Origin: Sphaerisporangium rubeum | GTDB lineage: Bacteria; Actinomycetota; Actinomycetes; Streptosporangiales; Streptosporangiaceae | Reading direction: 5' to 3' | DNA length: 64,000 nucleotides | Assembly: GCF_014207705.1 (NCBI RefSeq) | Contig: NZ_JACHIU010000001.1 | Span: 1,612,001 to 1,676,000 of the forward strand | Shown: piece after piece, positions 20,587-29,917 of the stretch | Layout of the letters: each line of letters begins with the position of its first letter | Position numbering within the stretch: position 1 is the stretch's first letter | The notes under the pieces: model-generated | What the model was told of the DNA's origin: nothing | Seen by the model: only the letters and a program-made list of their open reading frames with translations | Databases searched by the model: none | Translations under genes and position numbers: made by a program

Positions 20587-22796
20587 GGCGCCGTCCGCCT
20601 CAAGGTGACCACGGCGTTGTAGTCGGGGATGCGCGCCGCGGGGGAGCGGCGGGTGACGTCCAGCAGCACGTTGCCTTCGGGCCAGTGGATCTGCAGGTTG
20701 CCGGGGGTGAGCGGCGCGCGCAGCACGCGGCCGGTGAAACGGCCCGCCGCACCGGACAGCTCCACCTCGGTGCCGTCGGCCAGGCCGAGGCGGTCGGCGT
20801 CGTACGGGCTGATCAGCACGGCGTCGCGGGTGGCTCCGTTGAAGCCGTCCCTGCGTTCGTGGATCATGCTGTTGAACTGCTTGCCGCGCCGCGTGGCCAC
20901 CATGAAGGACCCGTCGGGCCGCTGGAGCGCCGGCGGGTCGACCACGGTGAAGCGGCCGAGGCCGTCCGGCGTGGGGAACCGGCCCTCCGCGCACAGGTGC
21001 CGTCCGCCGTACTGGACGTTGTCGCCGAACTCCTTCAGCGCGGCGATGCCCTGGTAGAACGGCACCGCCTCCTCGATCTCGCGGCGGATCTGCGCCGTGC
21101 CACCCGGGTAGCGGATCAGGTCGGCCAGCTCGGGCCTGGTGCGCGCCGCCAGCTCGGTGAAGATCTTCCACTCCGGCCACGCCTCGCCGACGCGCGGCCC
21201 CGGCACCTCCGGGGAGAAGATGACCCGCCGCTCGGTGGAGGTCTCGGTCACCCCTCCCTCCATCTCGTACCGCGTCTGCGCGGGAAGCAGCAGCACGTCG
21301 CCGTCGCAGTCGGCGAGCATCTGGCTGGACGGCACGATGTCGATGTGGACGCGCATCTTCAGCCGGCTCAGCGCCTCGCGGCAGTAGCGCGGGTCCGGCA
21401 GCACCTCGAGGAAGTTGCCACCCGAGGAGATCAGCACGTCCAGCTCACCGGCGTGCGCCGCGTCGATCATGTCGGTCGCGGTGAGCCCCGGCTGGTCCGG
21501 CACCTCGAACCCCCACGCCTCGGAGAACCGCGACGCGTTGGCCGGCGTGATCGGCAGGCCGCCTGGCAGCCCCGTCGCGTACGCACCCATCTCGGCGCCA
21601 CCCTGCACACCGCTGTGCCCCCGGATCGGCATCAGCCCGCAGTTGTCCCGGCCCACGAACCCCCTGGCGAGCGCCAGGTTGACGATGGCGCGCACGTTGC
21701 GCTCGCCGTACGTGTGCTGCGTGATCCCCATCGACCACACCAGCACGGCCGAGCGTGCCGCGCCGAGCATCTCGGCTAGTTCCGCCATCTGCTCGCGCGT
21801 GGCGCCGCTGAGCGCCTCCAGTTCCTCCCAGCTCTGCTCGGCGACCGACGCGCGCACGTCCTCGAACCCGGCGGTGTGCTCGTCGATGAACTTCTTGTCC
21901 ACGAGGTCGCGCTCGACGAGGTGTTTGAGCACGCCGTTGAGGAAGCCGATGTCGCCGCCGATGTTCACCGGGAAGAAATGATCGGTGATCTTGGTGCCGA
22001 ACAGCGCGGACTCGGCGTTGGACGGCACCCAGTAGCGGTCCATGCCGGGCTCGCGGTAGGCGTTCAGCATGACGATCCGGGTGCCGGACTTCTTGGCGTG
22101 GTAGAGGTACTTCATCGCGACCGGCTGGTTGTTCGACGGGTTGGACCCGATGAACACGATGAGGTCCGACCCGATCCAGTCGGTGTACGAGCACGTCGTG
22201 GCCGCCGCGCCGATGGTCTGCTTCAGCGCCACCGTCGAGGGGGAGTGGCAGATGCGTGCCGCGTTGTCCACCGAGTTGGTGCCGAGCGCGCGCACGGCCT
22301 TCTGCGCGGCGAAATAGTTCTCGTTCGGCACACCCCTGCTGGTCAGGTACGTGCCGAGCCGCGCGCCGCGCAGCCGCTCGGCCGCCAGGTCGAGCGCCTC
22401 GTCCCAGCCGATCCGCGTGAAGCCGGGCTCGCCGCGGCGGCGCAGCATGGGGTACGGCAGGCGGCCGAGGTCGCGCAGCTGCGCACTGCTCAGGCGGGCC
22501 GCCGCGGCCGCGTCGGCGAGGACGGCCGGGTCCATCGCCGGCATGGTGTTGAGCTTGAGCAGGCGCAGGCGGATGTTGCACAGATGGATCTCGTCCATCG
22601 TCCAGTCGCGCATGCCGCGCGTGCCGAGCGCGCAGCCGTCGCAGGTCCCCTTGGTGAGAATGCGCCAGGCGTACCGCCTGTTGCCCTTGACCGATCGGAA
22701 CGCCTTCCACAACTCCAGGTAGTTGTTGGGTTTGCGCTCCCCGATGCCGAAGGGCTTCCAGCTCGCCCAGTTGCGTGGGTCCAGACGCTTGCTCAC
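20583..22796 (-). CDS. FdhF/YdeP-family molybdopterin oxidoreductase (formate-dehydrogenase-like)
   Basis: Encodes 737 residues of the DMSO-reductase superfamily. It lacks the classic N-terminal CxxCxxxC [4Fe-4S] arrangement of FdhF and instead has KGTCDGCALGTRG, as in YdeP-type proteins. Further cofactor-binding segments are NAARICHSPST, FIGSNPSNNQP, MGITQHTYGERNV and the C-terminal molydopterin dinucleotide domain (NLQIHWPEGNVLL). The coupled fdhD suggests formate or a related substrate. No electron-transfer subunit lies next to it. GTG 22796 is chosen over the longer reading to 22862, which lacks conservation. Confidence 0.9.
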   Translation of the reverse strand: MSKRLDPRNWASWKPFGIGERKPNNYLELWKAFRSVKGNRRYAWRILTKGTCDGCALGTRGMRDWTMDEIHLCNIRLRLLKLNTMPAMDPAVLADAAAAARLSSAQLRDLGRLPYPMLRRRGEPGFTRIGWDEALDLAAERLRGARLGTYLTSRGVPNENYFAAQKAVRALGTNSVDNAARICHSPSTVALKQTIGAAATTCSYTDWIGSDLIVFIGSNPSNNQPVAMKYLYHAKKSGTRIVMLNAYREPGMDRYWVPSNAESALFGTKITDHFFPVNIGGDIGFLNGVLKHLVERDLVDKKFIDEHTAGFEDVRASVAEQSWEELEALSGATREQMAELAEMLGAARSAVLVWSMGITQHTYGERNVRAIVNLALARGFVGRDNCGLMPIRGHSGVQGGAEMGAYATGLPGGLPITPANASRFSEAWGFEVPDQPGLTATDMIDAAHAGELDVLISSGGNFLEVLPDPRYCREALSRLKMRVHIDIVPSSQMLADCDGDVLLLPAQTRYEMEGGVTETSTERRVIFSPEVPGPRVGEAWPEWKIFTELAARTRPELADLIRYPGGTAQIRREIEEAVPFYQGIAALKEFGDNVQYGGRHLCAEGRFPTPDGLGRFTVVDPPALQRPDGSFMVATRRGKQFNSMIHERRDGFNGATRDAVLISPYDADRLGLADGTEVELSGAAGRFTGRVLRAPLTPGNLQIHWPEGNVLLDVTRRSPAARIPDYNAVVTLRRTAP

Positions 22797-22959
22797 CTGA
22801 TGTTCACCTGCTCCTGACCTTCGCCCGCGGGTGCTCCGGGGCATACCCATAGATAGCATCACCCCTCACGCGGTCCCGAAGCGAGAGGCCCCCATACGAC
22901 GGTCTCGCGGGCCGCCGACGGCGTACGGACGGGCCGCGCGCCGGAGAGGAGGCAGCCGC

Positions 22960-23784
22960 GTGACCGACTCGCCGTACACCGACCTGGAACGGCCACCTCT
23001 GTCGCAGGCCGCGCTCCGCCGTGCTCTCGTCCGGCCGGGGGGCCTGTGGACGTCGATCACCGTGGTGGAGCGCACCGGCTCCACCAACGCCGACCTCGCG
23101 GCGCAGGCGAGGGAAGGCGCACGCGAAGGGGCCGTGCTGGTCGCCGAGCACCAGGTCGCCGGCCGCGGCAGGCTCGGCCGCACCTGGACGGCGCCGCCGC
23201 GTTCCGGCCTCACCTTCTCGATGCTGCTGCGGCCCCCGGTGCCGGCCGCACGGCAGGGCTGGGTCACGCTGCTCGTCGCGCTGGCCGCCGCGTCGGCCGT
23301 CCGGCGTGTCTCGGAGGTCGACGCGCGCCTGAAGTGGCCGAACGACCTGCTGGCCGGGGAGAGAAAGCTCGCCGGGGTGCTCGCCGAACGCGCCGACGAC
23401 GCCGTGGTCGTCGGCATGGGGCTGAACGTCTCCCTGCGGGCCGGTGAGCTGCCGGTGCCGGCCGCGACCTCGCTGACCCTGGAGCAGGCCGGGAACGCCG
23501 ACCGCGACCCGCTGCTGCGCGCCGTGCTGCGTGAGGTGGAGTCCCACTACCGCGAGTGGGTGGCCGCCGGGGGGGACGCCGACGCGAGCGGGCTGCGCGC
23601 GGCCTATCTCGCGGGCTGCGCCACGGTCGGTAGGCAGGTCCGGGTGGAGCTGCCGGGGGAGCGGATCCTGCGGGGTACGGCGACCGGGGTGGACGTCGCG
23701 GGACACCTGGTCGTGCGCACCGAGGACGGAGCCGAGGAGACGCTCAGCGCCGGCGACGTCGTACACGTGCGTCCCGGTGAGTGA
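22960..23784 (+). CDS. birA: biotin--[acetyl-CoA-carboxylase] ligase
   Basis: Encodes 274 residues. It attaches biotin to the carrier lysine of acyl-CoA carboxylases. Visible are TGSTNADLAA, the biotinyl-AMP loop GRGRLGRTW, LKWPNDLL and a C-terminal SH3-like domain (GTATGVDVAGHLVV). There is no N-terminal helix-turn-helix, so it is a mono-functional ligase, not a repressor. GTG 22960 follows GAGAGGAGG at 22945-22953. It is divergent from the molybdoenzyme operon. Confidence 0.95.
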   Translation: MTDSPYTDLERPPLSQAALRRALVRPGGLWTSITVVERTGSTNADLAAQAREGAREGAVLVAEHQVAGRGRLGRTWTAPPRSGLTFSMLLRPPVPAARQGWVTLLVALAAASAVRRVSEVDARLKWPNDLLAGERKLAGVLAERADDAVVVGMGLNVSLRAGELPVPAATSLTLEQAGNADRDPLLRAVLREVESHYREWVAAGGDADASGLRAAYLAGCATVGRQVRVELPGERILRGTATGVDVAGHLVVRTEDGAEETLSAGDVVHVRPGE

Positions 23785-23803
23785 GCGTGCGACGATTTGC
23801 CGC

Positions 23804-24316
23804 ATGGTCCTGCCTGAACATCATTTGACGGTGGGGGAGCGGGTCGTGCACTCGTTCCATCCGCACTGGAAACGCCTGGTGCTCCCCGCCTTCGCGCTCC
23901 TGGTCGTCGTCGCGGCGTCGAGCGCGGCGATCTACTTCATCCCCCGTGACTACGAGTACGCCGGGTACGCCTACATCGCCGTGGCGGTGGTGTCGGTGGT
24001 GGCGCTCGTGCTGTGGTCGTTCCTGCCGTATCTGCGGTGGAAGACCACGTCGTACACCCTCACCACGCACCGGTTCAACATCAGCACCGGCATCCTCAGC
24101 AAGTCGGCGGACGACATCCCGCTCACCAAGGTCAACAGCGTGAGTTCCGACCAGACGTTCGCGGAGCGTCTGTTCGGCTGTGGCACGCTGGTGGTCGAGT
24201 CGGCGTCCGACAACGGGGAGATCACACTGAAGGACGTGCCGCGCATCCAGACCGTGCGCGCCGAGCTCTTCCGGCTGGTCGAGGACGCCGCGGACGGCGA
24301 GATCGACGGACGGTGA
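23804..24316 (+). CDS. PH-domain (YdbS-like) membrane protein
   Basis: Encodes 170 residues. Two transmembrane helices (about 27-47 and 54-75) are followed by a bacterial PH domain with the usual YTLTTHRFNISTGILSKSADDIPLTKVNSV core. Such proteins sit in the cytoplasmic membrane, and their role is poorly known. It follows birA after 20 bases and may be co-transcribed; a GTG at 23777 would give a nine-residue longer form overlapping birA. Confidence 0.88.
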   Translation: MVLPEHHLTVGERVVHSFHPHWKRLVLPAFALLVVVAASSAAIYFIPRDYEYAGYAYIAVAVVSVVALVLWSFLPYLRWKTTSYTLTTHRFNISTGILSKSADDIPLTKVNSVSSDQTFAERLFGCGTLVVESASDNGEITLKDVPRIQTVRAELFRLVEDAADGEIDGR

Positions 24317-24423
24317 GCGGCCCGTCCGCGTGCGGACTTGACGTCCGTCACGTGCCGTCAACATTCTGAACGCCATCGACGCCGTCATGCGCCGCGATAC
24401 AGGTCGATACAGGGAGGACCACC

Positions 24424-25509
24424 ATGCCGTACGAAGTCCAGGGTGTGATCGCCGGGGGCAAGGGCGAGGCCGTGTCGCTGCGGCCTGTCATCGTCCCCGA
24501 CCCGGGGCCGGGCGAGGCGGTGGTCGGCGTTCAGGCGTGCGGCGTGTGCCACACCGACCTGCACTATCGCGAAGGCGGCATCAACGACGACTTCCCGTTC
24601 CTGCTCGGCCACGAGGCGGCAGGCGTCGTGGAGGCCGTGGGGGACGGCGTGACCGCCGTGGAGCCCGGCGACTACGTGATCCTCAACTGGCGCGCCGTGT
24701 GCGGCAACTGCCGGGCCTGCCTGCGGGGCCGGCCGTGGTACTGCTTCGCCACCCACAACGCGAGCCAGAAGATGACGCTGGAGGACGGCACGCCGCTGAG
24801 CCCCGCGCTCGGCATCGGGGCCTTCGCGTCGCGCACGCTGGTCGCGGCCGGTCAGTGCACCAAGGTGAGTGCCGAGGCGAGGCCCGCGGTCGCGGGGCTG
24901 CTCGGCTGCGGTGTGATGGCGGGTCTCGGGGCCGCCATCAACACCGGCGGGGTGACCCGCGGCGACACCGTGGCGGTCATCGGCTGCGGCGGCGTGGGGA
25001 GCGCCGCGGTGCTCGGCTCGTCGGTGGCCGGCGCGTCCAGGATCATCGCGGTGGACATCGACGACCGCAAACTCGAATGGGCCGCGCGGTTCGGCGCCAC
25101 GCACACCGTGAACTCGCGCGACGCCGACCCTGTGGAGGCGATCAGGGACCTCACCGGCGGCCACGGCGCCGACGTCGTGATCGAGGCGGTGGGCCGTCCC
25201 GAGACGTACAAGCAGGCCTTCTACGCGCGCGACCTCGCCGGCACCGTCGTGCTCGTCGGCGTGCCGACGCCGGAGATGATGCTGGAGCTGCCGCTGCTGG
25301 ACGTGTTCGGCCGCGGCGGGTCGCTGAAGTCCTCGTGGTACGGCGACTGCCTGCCGAGCCGCGACTTCCCGATGCTCATCGACCTCTACCTGCAGGGCCG
25401 CCTCGACCTCGACGGCTTCGTCACCGAGACGATCACGCTCGGCGAGGTGGAGGACGCGTTCGCCAAGATGCACCGCGGCGAGGTGCTGCGCTCGGTGGTG
25501 GTCCTGTGA
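24424..25509 (+). CDS. mscR: S-(hydroxymethyl)mycothiol dehydrogenase
   Basis: Encodes 361 residues of the zinc medium-chain alcohol dehydrogenases. The catalytic zinc ligands are Cys39/Cys42 and His63-Glu64 ([15 protein letters not shown]), the structural zinc cysteines are 93, 96, 99 and 107, and the NAD fold has [10 protein letters not shown]. Its sequence matches the mycothiol-dependent formaldehyde dehydrogenase branch, which oxidises the formaldehyde-mycothiol adduct. The overlapping MBL gene downstream is the usual partner of this branch. A GGGAGG site lies seven bases upstream of the ATG. Confidence 0.93.
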   Translation: MPYEVQGVIAGGKGEAVSLRPVIVPDPGPGEAVVGVQACGVCHTDLHYREGGINDDFPFLLGHEAAGVVEAVGDGVTAVEPGDYVILNWRAVCGNCRACLRGRPWYCFATHNASQKMTLEDGTPLSPALGIGAFASRTLVAAGQCTKVSAEARPAVAGLLGCGVMAGLGAAINTGGVTRGDTVAVIGCGGVGSAAVLGSSVAGASRIIAVDIDDRKLEWAARFGATHTVNSRDADPVEAIRDLTGGHGADVVIEAVGRPETYKQAFYARDLAGTVVLVGVPTPEMMLELPLLDVFGRGGSLKSSWYGDCLPSRDFPMLIDLYLQGRLDLDGFVTETITLGEVEDAFAKMHRGEVLRSVVVL

Positions 25510-26135
25510 CCAAGCGCCTCGCCAAGATCGTCACCTCCGGCGAGTTCACGCTGGACGGCGGTACCTGGCAGGTCGACAACAACGTCTGGCTGGTCGGCGA
25601 CGACATAGAGGTCGTGGTGATCGACGCCGCGCACGACGCCGAGGCGATCGAGGAGGCCGTCGGGGGCCGGCGGCTCACGGCCATCGTCTGCACGCACGGC
25701 CACAACGACCACATCAACGCCGCGGGTGCGCTGGCCGACGCCACCGGCGCGCCGGTGCTGCTGCACCCGGCGGACACGATGTTGTGGGAGGCGGTCTACG
25801 GCACCGGCCGGGAGTTCCGGCCGCTCGCCGACGGCGACACGATCGAGGTGGCCGGCACCGAGCTGCGTGTGCTGCACACTCCGGGCCACTCGCCTGGCGC
25901 GGTGTGCCTGTACGCGCCGGAGCTCGGCGTGCTGTTCAGCGGCGACACGCTGTTCTCCGGCGGGCCGGGAGCCACCGGACGGTCGTACTCGTCGTTCGGC
26001 ACCATCATCGACTCGATCAGGGACCGGCTGCTGGTGCTGCCGCCGGCGACGGTCGTGCACACCGGGCACGGCGATTCCACCAGCATCGGCGCAGAGGCCC
26101 CTGACCTGGACGAATGGATCGCTCGGGGTCATTGA
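25506..26135 (+). CDS. MBL-fold hydrolase linked to mycothiol formaldehyde oxidation
   Basis: Encodes 209 residues. The metal-binding motif THGHNDHI is at about 61-68, followed by [19 protein letters not shown] and [10 protein letters not shown], as in glyoxalase II-type hydrolases. GTG 25506 overlaps the dehydrogenase stop by four bases. The context suggests hydrolysis of S-formylmycothiol to formate and mycothiol, which is inference from position and fold. Confidence 0.9.
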   Translation: MTKRLAKIVTSGEFTLDGGTWQVDNNVWLVGDDIEVVVIDAAHDAEAIEEAVGGRRLTAIVCTHGHNDHINAAGALADATGAPVLLHPADTMLWEAVYGTGREFRPLADGDTIEVAGTELRVLHTPGHSPGAVCLYAPELGVLFSGDTLFSGGPGATGRSYSSFGTIIDSIRDRLLVLPPATVVHTGHGDSTSIGAEAPDLDEWIARGH

Positions 26136-26251
26136 TCGCGTAGCGTGCTCCGTGGTCCTCCGCTTACTGTGAGGATCACGGAGCGTGCGGTATTTGTACA
26201 CATACGGTGCATTTTCTGGACATGCGCTGGCTGTCTTCGCGGTAGAAAAAG

Positions 26252-26299
26252 GATAGGCAAACCTAAGAAGCATGCGCTATCTTAGGCATGCCTAACCTA
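26252..26299 (+). promoter_or_regulatory. two DtxR/IdeR-like iron boxes in the bfd-bfr promoter
   Basis: Two sites share the TAGG-N4-CCTA core of the DtxR/IdeR box. The first is ATAGGCAAACCTAA (26253-26266). The second is the perfect palindrome TTAGGCATGCCTAA (26282-26295), extended by CCTA. A candidate -10 TATCTT lies at 26278-26283, partly inside the second box, and the first box covers the -35 position. Iron-bound DtxR/IdeR would therefore block transcription of bfd. The consensus is from known family sites; binding is inferred. Confidence 0.8.
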
Positions 26300-26324
26300 C
26301 GCTGAGCGAAGGGCATATCCTTCT

Positions 26325-26504
26325 ATGTACGTGTGCATCTGTCAGGCGGTGACCGAGAGCGAGGTCCACGCCTGCATCCAGGCGGGTGCCAAGAGCGCAC
26401 GGCAGATCCGGGATACCACAGGCGCCGGCAAGGACTGCGCGACATGCGTGCGGAAGATCTGTGCGATCCTTAAGCGATCTGAGGAACTCGTCGCGACCGC
26501 ATAG
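26325..26504 (+). CDS. bfd: bacterioferritin-associated ferredoxin
   Basis: Encodes 59 residues: MYVCICQAVTES at the start and KDCATCVRKIC in the second half. Cys4, Cys6, Cys38 and Cys41 are the expected [2Fe-2S] ligands of Bfd (CxC...CxxC). Bfd delivers electrons to bacterioferritin so that stored iron is reduced and released. It lies 15 bases before bfr and is preceded by two iron boxes, so it should be made when iron is short. A GAAGGG lies upstream of the ATG. Confidence 0.93.
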   Translation: MYVCICQAVTESEVHACIQAGAKSARQIRDTTGAGKDCATCVRKICAILKRSEELVATA

Positions 26505-26519
26505 ATCGGAAGGTCCGCA

Positions 26520-27008
26520 ATGCAGGGGGACAGAGAGATCATTGCTCTGCTGAACGAGCAACTGACCTCCGAACTCACGGCCATCAACCAGTACTTCCTG
26601 CACGCCAAGATGCAGGAGCACTGGGGATACACCAAGCTCGCGGCGTACACCCGCGCCGAGTCCATCGACGAGATGCGGCACGCCGAGGTGCTGACCGACC
26701 GCATCCTCTTCCTGGAGGGGCTCCCCAACTACCAGAAGCTCGGCACGCTGCACATCGGCCAGACGGTCAAGGAGCAGCACCAGGCCGACCTGGACCTCGA
26801 ACTCGGCGTCGTGGCGCGGCTGCGTCCCGGCATCCAGCTCATGCGCGAGCGTGGCGACGTCACCTCGGCCCGCATCTTCGAGGACATCCTCAAGGATGAG
26901 GAGCACCACATCGACTACCTGGAGACCGAGCTCGACCTGCTCGAGAAGCTCGGTGAGCCGCTCTATCTCCAGCGTTTCGTGGAGCTTCCGTCCTCTTCGG
27001 GAGACTGA
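26520..27008 (+). CDS. bfr: bacterioferritin
   Basis: Encodes 162 residues, the normal length. The ferroxidase ligands Glu18, Glu51, His54, Glu94, Glu127 and His130 are all present, and Met52 is the expected haem ligand. The protein forms a 24-subunit shell that oxidises Fe(II) and stores iron. It is the second gene after bfd, with GGAAGG before its ATG, and is followed by a hairpin at 27025-27049. Confidence 0.97.
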   Translation: MQGDREIIALLNEQLTSELTAINQYFLHAKMQEHWGYTKLAAYTRAESIDEMRHAEVLTDRILFLEGLPNYQKLGTLHIGQTVKEQHQADLDLELGVVARLRPGIQLMRERGDVTSARIFEDILKDEEHHIDYLETELDLLEKLGEPLYLQRFVELPSSSGD

Positions 27009-27024
27009 TCCTTTCCGGTGGTCC

Positions 27025-27049
27025 CCGCGGCATGTCACATGTGCCGCGG
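27025..27049 (+). terminator. hairpin after bfr
   Basis: Arms CCGCGGCA (27025-27032) and TGCCGCGG (27042-27049) are perfectly complementary around a nine-base loop that can pair further (CATG). It starts 17 bases after the bfr stop and probably ends the bfd-bfr transcript. Confidence 0.5.
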
Positions 27050-27224
27050 TACGGGGTAGGAAGGGTGCCGGGGTGCGCCGCGAGGCGCTCCCGGTGACCC
27101 CGGCCGGTGCGTACGGGCTCGCACCTGTTTCGCCGTCTTTGCCCAGGTCAATTGCTGGGTCAACGACAAGTCAAACCGCGCGCTGTACCCGGGAAACGAT
27201 CGCCTAAGGTCCTACGATCGCTTT

Positions 27225-27893
27225 ATGACCTGCGTACTTCTCGCCGAGGACGACACCTCGATCTCGGAGCCACTCGCACGCGCGCTGCGCCGTGAGGGCT
27301 ATCAGGTGGAGGTGAGCCCCGATGGCCCGCAGGCCCTTGAACGGGCTCTGTCCGGGGGCGTCGACCTCATCGTGCTCGATTTGGGCCTACCCGAAATGGA
27401 CGGGCTGGAGGTCGCCCGTCGCATCCGCGCCGAAGGGCACGGCACACCCGTGCTCATCCTGACCGCACGTGTCGACGAGGTCGACACCGTGGTCGGTCTC
27501 GACGCCGGCGCCGACGACTACGTGACCAAGCCGTTCCGGCTCGCCGAACTCCTCGCGCGTGTCCGCGCGCTGCTGCGCCGCGGCACCTCGGAGACCCCCG
27601 TGGTCCAAGGGGTGCGCATCGACGCCGACTCGCGGCGCGCCTGGATGGGTGACAAGGAGCTGCATCTCACCACCAAGGAGTTCGACCTGCTGCGTGTGCT
27701 CGTGCGGGACGCCGGCAAGGTCGTCACCCGCGAGCAGATCATGCGCGAGGTGTGGGACACCAACTGGTGGGGGTCCACCAAGACCCTCGACATGCACATC
27801 TCGTGGCTGCGCCGCAAACTGGGGGACGACGCCGCCAAGCCCCGCTACATCACCACGGTACGAGGAGTCGGTTTCCGGTTCGAGCGCGAATAG
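27225..27893 (+). CDS. OmpR-family response regulator
   Basis: Encodes 222 residues. The receiver domain has acidic residues Asp9/Asp10, phospho-acceptor Asp52 (LIVLDLGLPEMDG) and the conserved Lys in DDYVTKPF (about 102). The C-terminal winged helix (LHLTTKEFDLLRVL...YITTVRGVGFRFE) binds DNA. The sensor kinase gene begins seven bases after the stop. The stimulus is unknown. Confidence 0.95.
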   Translation: MTCVLLAEDDTSISEPLARALRREGYQVEVSPDGPQALERALSGGVDLIVLDLGLPEMDGLEVARRIRAEGHGTPVLILTARVDEVDTVVGLDAGADDYVTKPFRLAELLARVRALLRRGTSETPVVQGVRIDADSRRAWMGDKELHLTTKEFDLLRVLVRDAGKVVTREQIMREVWDTNWWGSTKTLDMHISWLRRKLGDDAAKPRYITTVRGVGFRFERE

Positions 27894-27900
27894 CCGTTGA

Positions 27901-29172
27901 ATGCGCCGGAGGTTGCTCTCCTCGACTCTGGTGGTCGCGGCTATCGCCGTCCTGCTGCTCGGAGTGCCGCTCGGGCTCGTGGTCACCCGCCTCATCGACG
28001 ACGAGGCGGCCCAGCAGTTACGGGCTCAGGCGACACTGCTGCTCAGCCAGGTCGAATACGCGTCGATCGAGGATCGGCCCATCGATCCGGACGAACTGCA
28101 GCGGCAGTACCCCGCCAGGTACGTCCAGATCTTCATCCGCGACAGGCCGACGGTCGTCGTCGGCGCCGAACCGCCCCCCGATCGGCAGATGACCGAGGAG
28201 ACCCAGTCCGAAAGCGGGGTCTTCGTCCGGATCACCCGCGACCGCGCGCACGTGGAGCGGAACATCCGGGGATGGCTCATGCTCATCGTGGCGCTGGCCG
28301 GGCTGGCCCTCGCGGTCGCGGTGTCGCTCGCCGTCGTGCAGTCCCGCAGGCTCGCGCTGCCGTTGCTCGACCTGGCGCGCATCGCGGAGCGCCTCGGCTC
28401 GGGTGACGCGCGGCCGAGCAGGCACCGCTACGGCATCCCCGAGCTGGACCGGGTGGCCGAGGTGCTCGACCGCAGCGCCACGCGCATCTCCGAGCTGCTG
28501 AGCCGTGAGCGGGAGTTCGCCACCGACGCGTCCCACCAGTTGCGCACACCGCTCACCGGGCTGACCATGCGGCTGGAGGAGATCGTGGCCGCCGCCACCC
28601 AGCCCGCGATCGTCCGCGAGGAGGGTGAGGCCGCGATCGTCCAGGCGGAGCGGCTCACCAAGGTCATCGACGAGCTGCTCGCCGCGGCACGGCGCCAGCG
28701 GCACGCGCAGACCGAGGCCATCGACCTGGACGAGGTGCTCGGCCAGCAGATCACCGAATGGGAGCCCGCGTTCCGCCGGTCCCGGCGTGAGCTGGTGCTG
28801 GCCGGGGATCGCGGGCTGCACGCCATGGTCACCAAAGGCGGGCTCAGTCAGGTGCTGGCGACGCTGCTGGAGAACTCTCTGGAGCACGGCGACGGCCCGG
28901 TGACGATCACCACGGGGAGCTCGGACAGGTCCATCGTGATCGAGGTGGCCGACTGCGGGCCCGGCATCCCCGAGCACCTGCGCACCCGGGTCTTCGAGCG
29001 CAACGTGAGCGGCGCCGGCGGCACCGGGCTCGGGCTGACGCTGGCCCGTGCCCTCACCGCGTCCGACGGGGGCCGGCTGGAGCTGGTGCGCGCGCGGCCC
29101 GCGGTCTTCGCGTTGTTCCTGCGACCCGCCGTGGAGACGGCGCGGCAACGGGTGGTCAGCGGCCCGGCTTGA
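27901..29172 (+). CDS. sensor histidine kinase, partner of the upstream regulator
   Basis: Encodes 423 residues. Transmembrane helix 1 is at about 11-30 and helix 2 at about 122-145, enclosing an extracytoplasmic domain of about 90 residues; then come a HAMP-like region, the H-box ATDASHQLRTPLTGL with phospho-accepting His212, and ATPase boxes (LLENSLEHGDG, GPGIPEHL, GTGLGLTLA). The last 17 bases overlap the end of the convergent GtrA gene, so no intergenic terminator exists between them. Confidence 0.93.
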   Translation: MRRRLLSSTLVVAAIAVLLLGVPLGLVVTRLIDDEAAQQLRAQATLLLSQVEYASIEDRPIDPDELQRQYPARYVQIFIRDRPTVVVGAEPPPDRQMTEETQSESGVFVRITRDRAHVERNIRGWLMLIVALAGLALAVAVSLAVVQSRRLALPLLDLARIAERLGSGDARPSRHRYGIPELDRVAEVLDRSATRISELLSREREFATDASHQLRTPLTGLTMRLEEIVAAATQPAIVREEGEAAIVQAERLTKVIDELLAAARRQRHAQTEAIDLDEVLGQQITEWEPAFRRSRRELVLAGDRGLHAMVTKGGLSQVLATLLENSLEHGDGPVTITTGSSDRSIVIEVADCGPGIPEHLRTRVFERNVSGAGGTGLGLTLARALTASDGGRLELVRARPAVFALFLRPAVETARQRVVSGPA

Positions 29173-29755
29173 TGTGGGGCTGCGTGCCGTCGTGACCGTT
29201 CACCGAGGGGAGCCGCTTGGTCCGCACATGGTCGAGGGGGACGTGGGTGGACTGCGGCGCCGGGGACTCCTGCGGCTTCCCGGCGAGCTCGGGGAGGCCG
29301 GTGTGCGGGTCCACCGGGGGGAGCTCCGGAGGCAGGAAGACCCACTTCTTGTAGGACCAGAAGCGGAACAGAGTGCCGAGCGCGGTACCCACGATCATGG
29401 ACGCGTTGTAGCTCAGCGGGTCGGTCCAGCCGAGGGTGTATTCGACGAATCCGATGATCAACAGAGAGATCAACAAGCCGATGCCGTTGAGCACAAAAAA
29501 AAGGAAATATTCACGCGCGAGGCCCGACTTCTCGCGGTGGCGCCACGTCCAGAACCGGTTGGCCAGATAGGCGAAGGTCGCCGCGATGACCGTGGCGCCG
29601 ACCTTGGACGTCAGGGGTCCTAGCTGCACTCCGTACCGCAAGAGGTTGGTCCCGCCGAAGTCGATGACGAAGGCGAGGGCCCCTACGGTGCCGAACTTGG
29701 CGAGCTCTCGGAACAGCGCCGAGAACCGGTCATACAAGCGGCGAATGAGCTGCAC
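29156..29755 (-). CDS. GtrA-family membrane protein
   Basis: Encodes 199 residues with four transmembrane helices in the GtrA pattern (FGTVGALAFVIDFGGTNLLRY ... ATFAYLANRFWTWR ... FFVLNGIGLLISLLII ... GTALGTLFRFWSYKKWVF). GtrA proteins are thought to flip or position lipid-linked sugars for cell-surface glycosylation. The C-terminal 45 residues are a Pro-rich cytosolic tail. GTG 29755 has GAAAGGA six bases upstream. No glycosyltransferase gene adjoins it. Confidence 0.9.
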   Translation of the reverse strand: MQLIRRLYDRFSALFRELAKFGTVGALAFVIDFGGTNLLRYGVQLGPLTSKVGATVIAATFAYLANRFWTWRHREKSGLAREYFLFFVLNGIGLLISLLIIGFVEYTLGWTDPLSYNASMIVGTALGTLFRFWSYKKWVFLPPELPPVDPHTGLPELAGKPQESPAPQSTHVPLDHVRTKRLPSVNGHDGTQPHIKPGR

Positions 29756-29917
29756 AACGGTCCTTTCAGGGGTTCCAGAGCCCCTACAGGTTACCGGCAG
29801 GCCGTCCGGTGCGCCTGTCGTCGGACCGTCCACCGCCGTTAAGTGTCCATCTACCGAGATATCCCGACTTTCCCGGTTGGCCGCTGATGCCGTGCGCTAG
29901 GCTGCGCCGCAGTTTCC

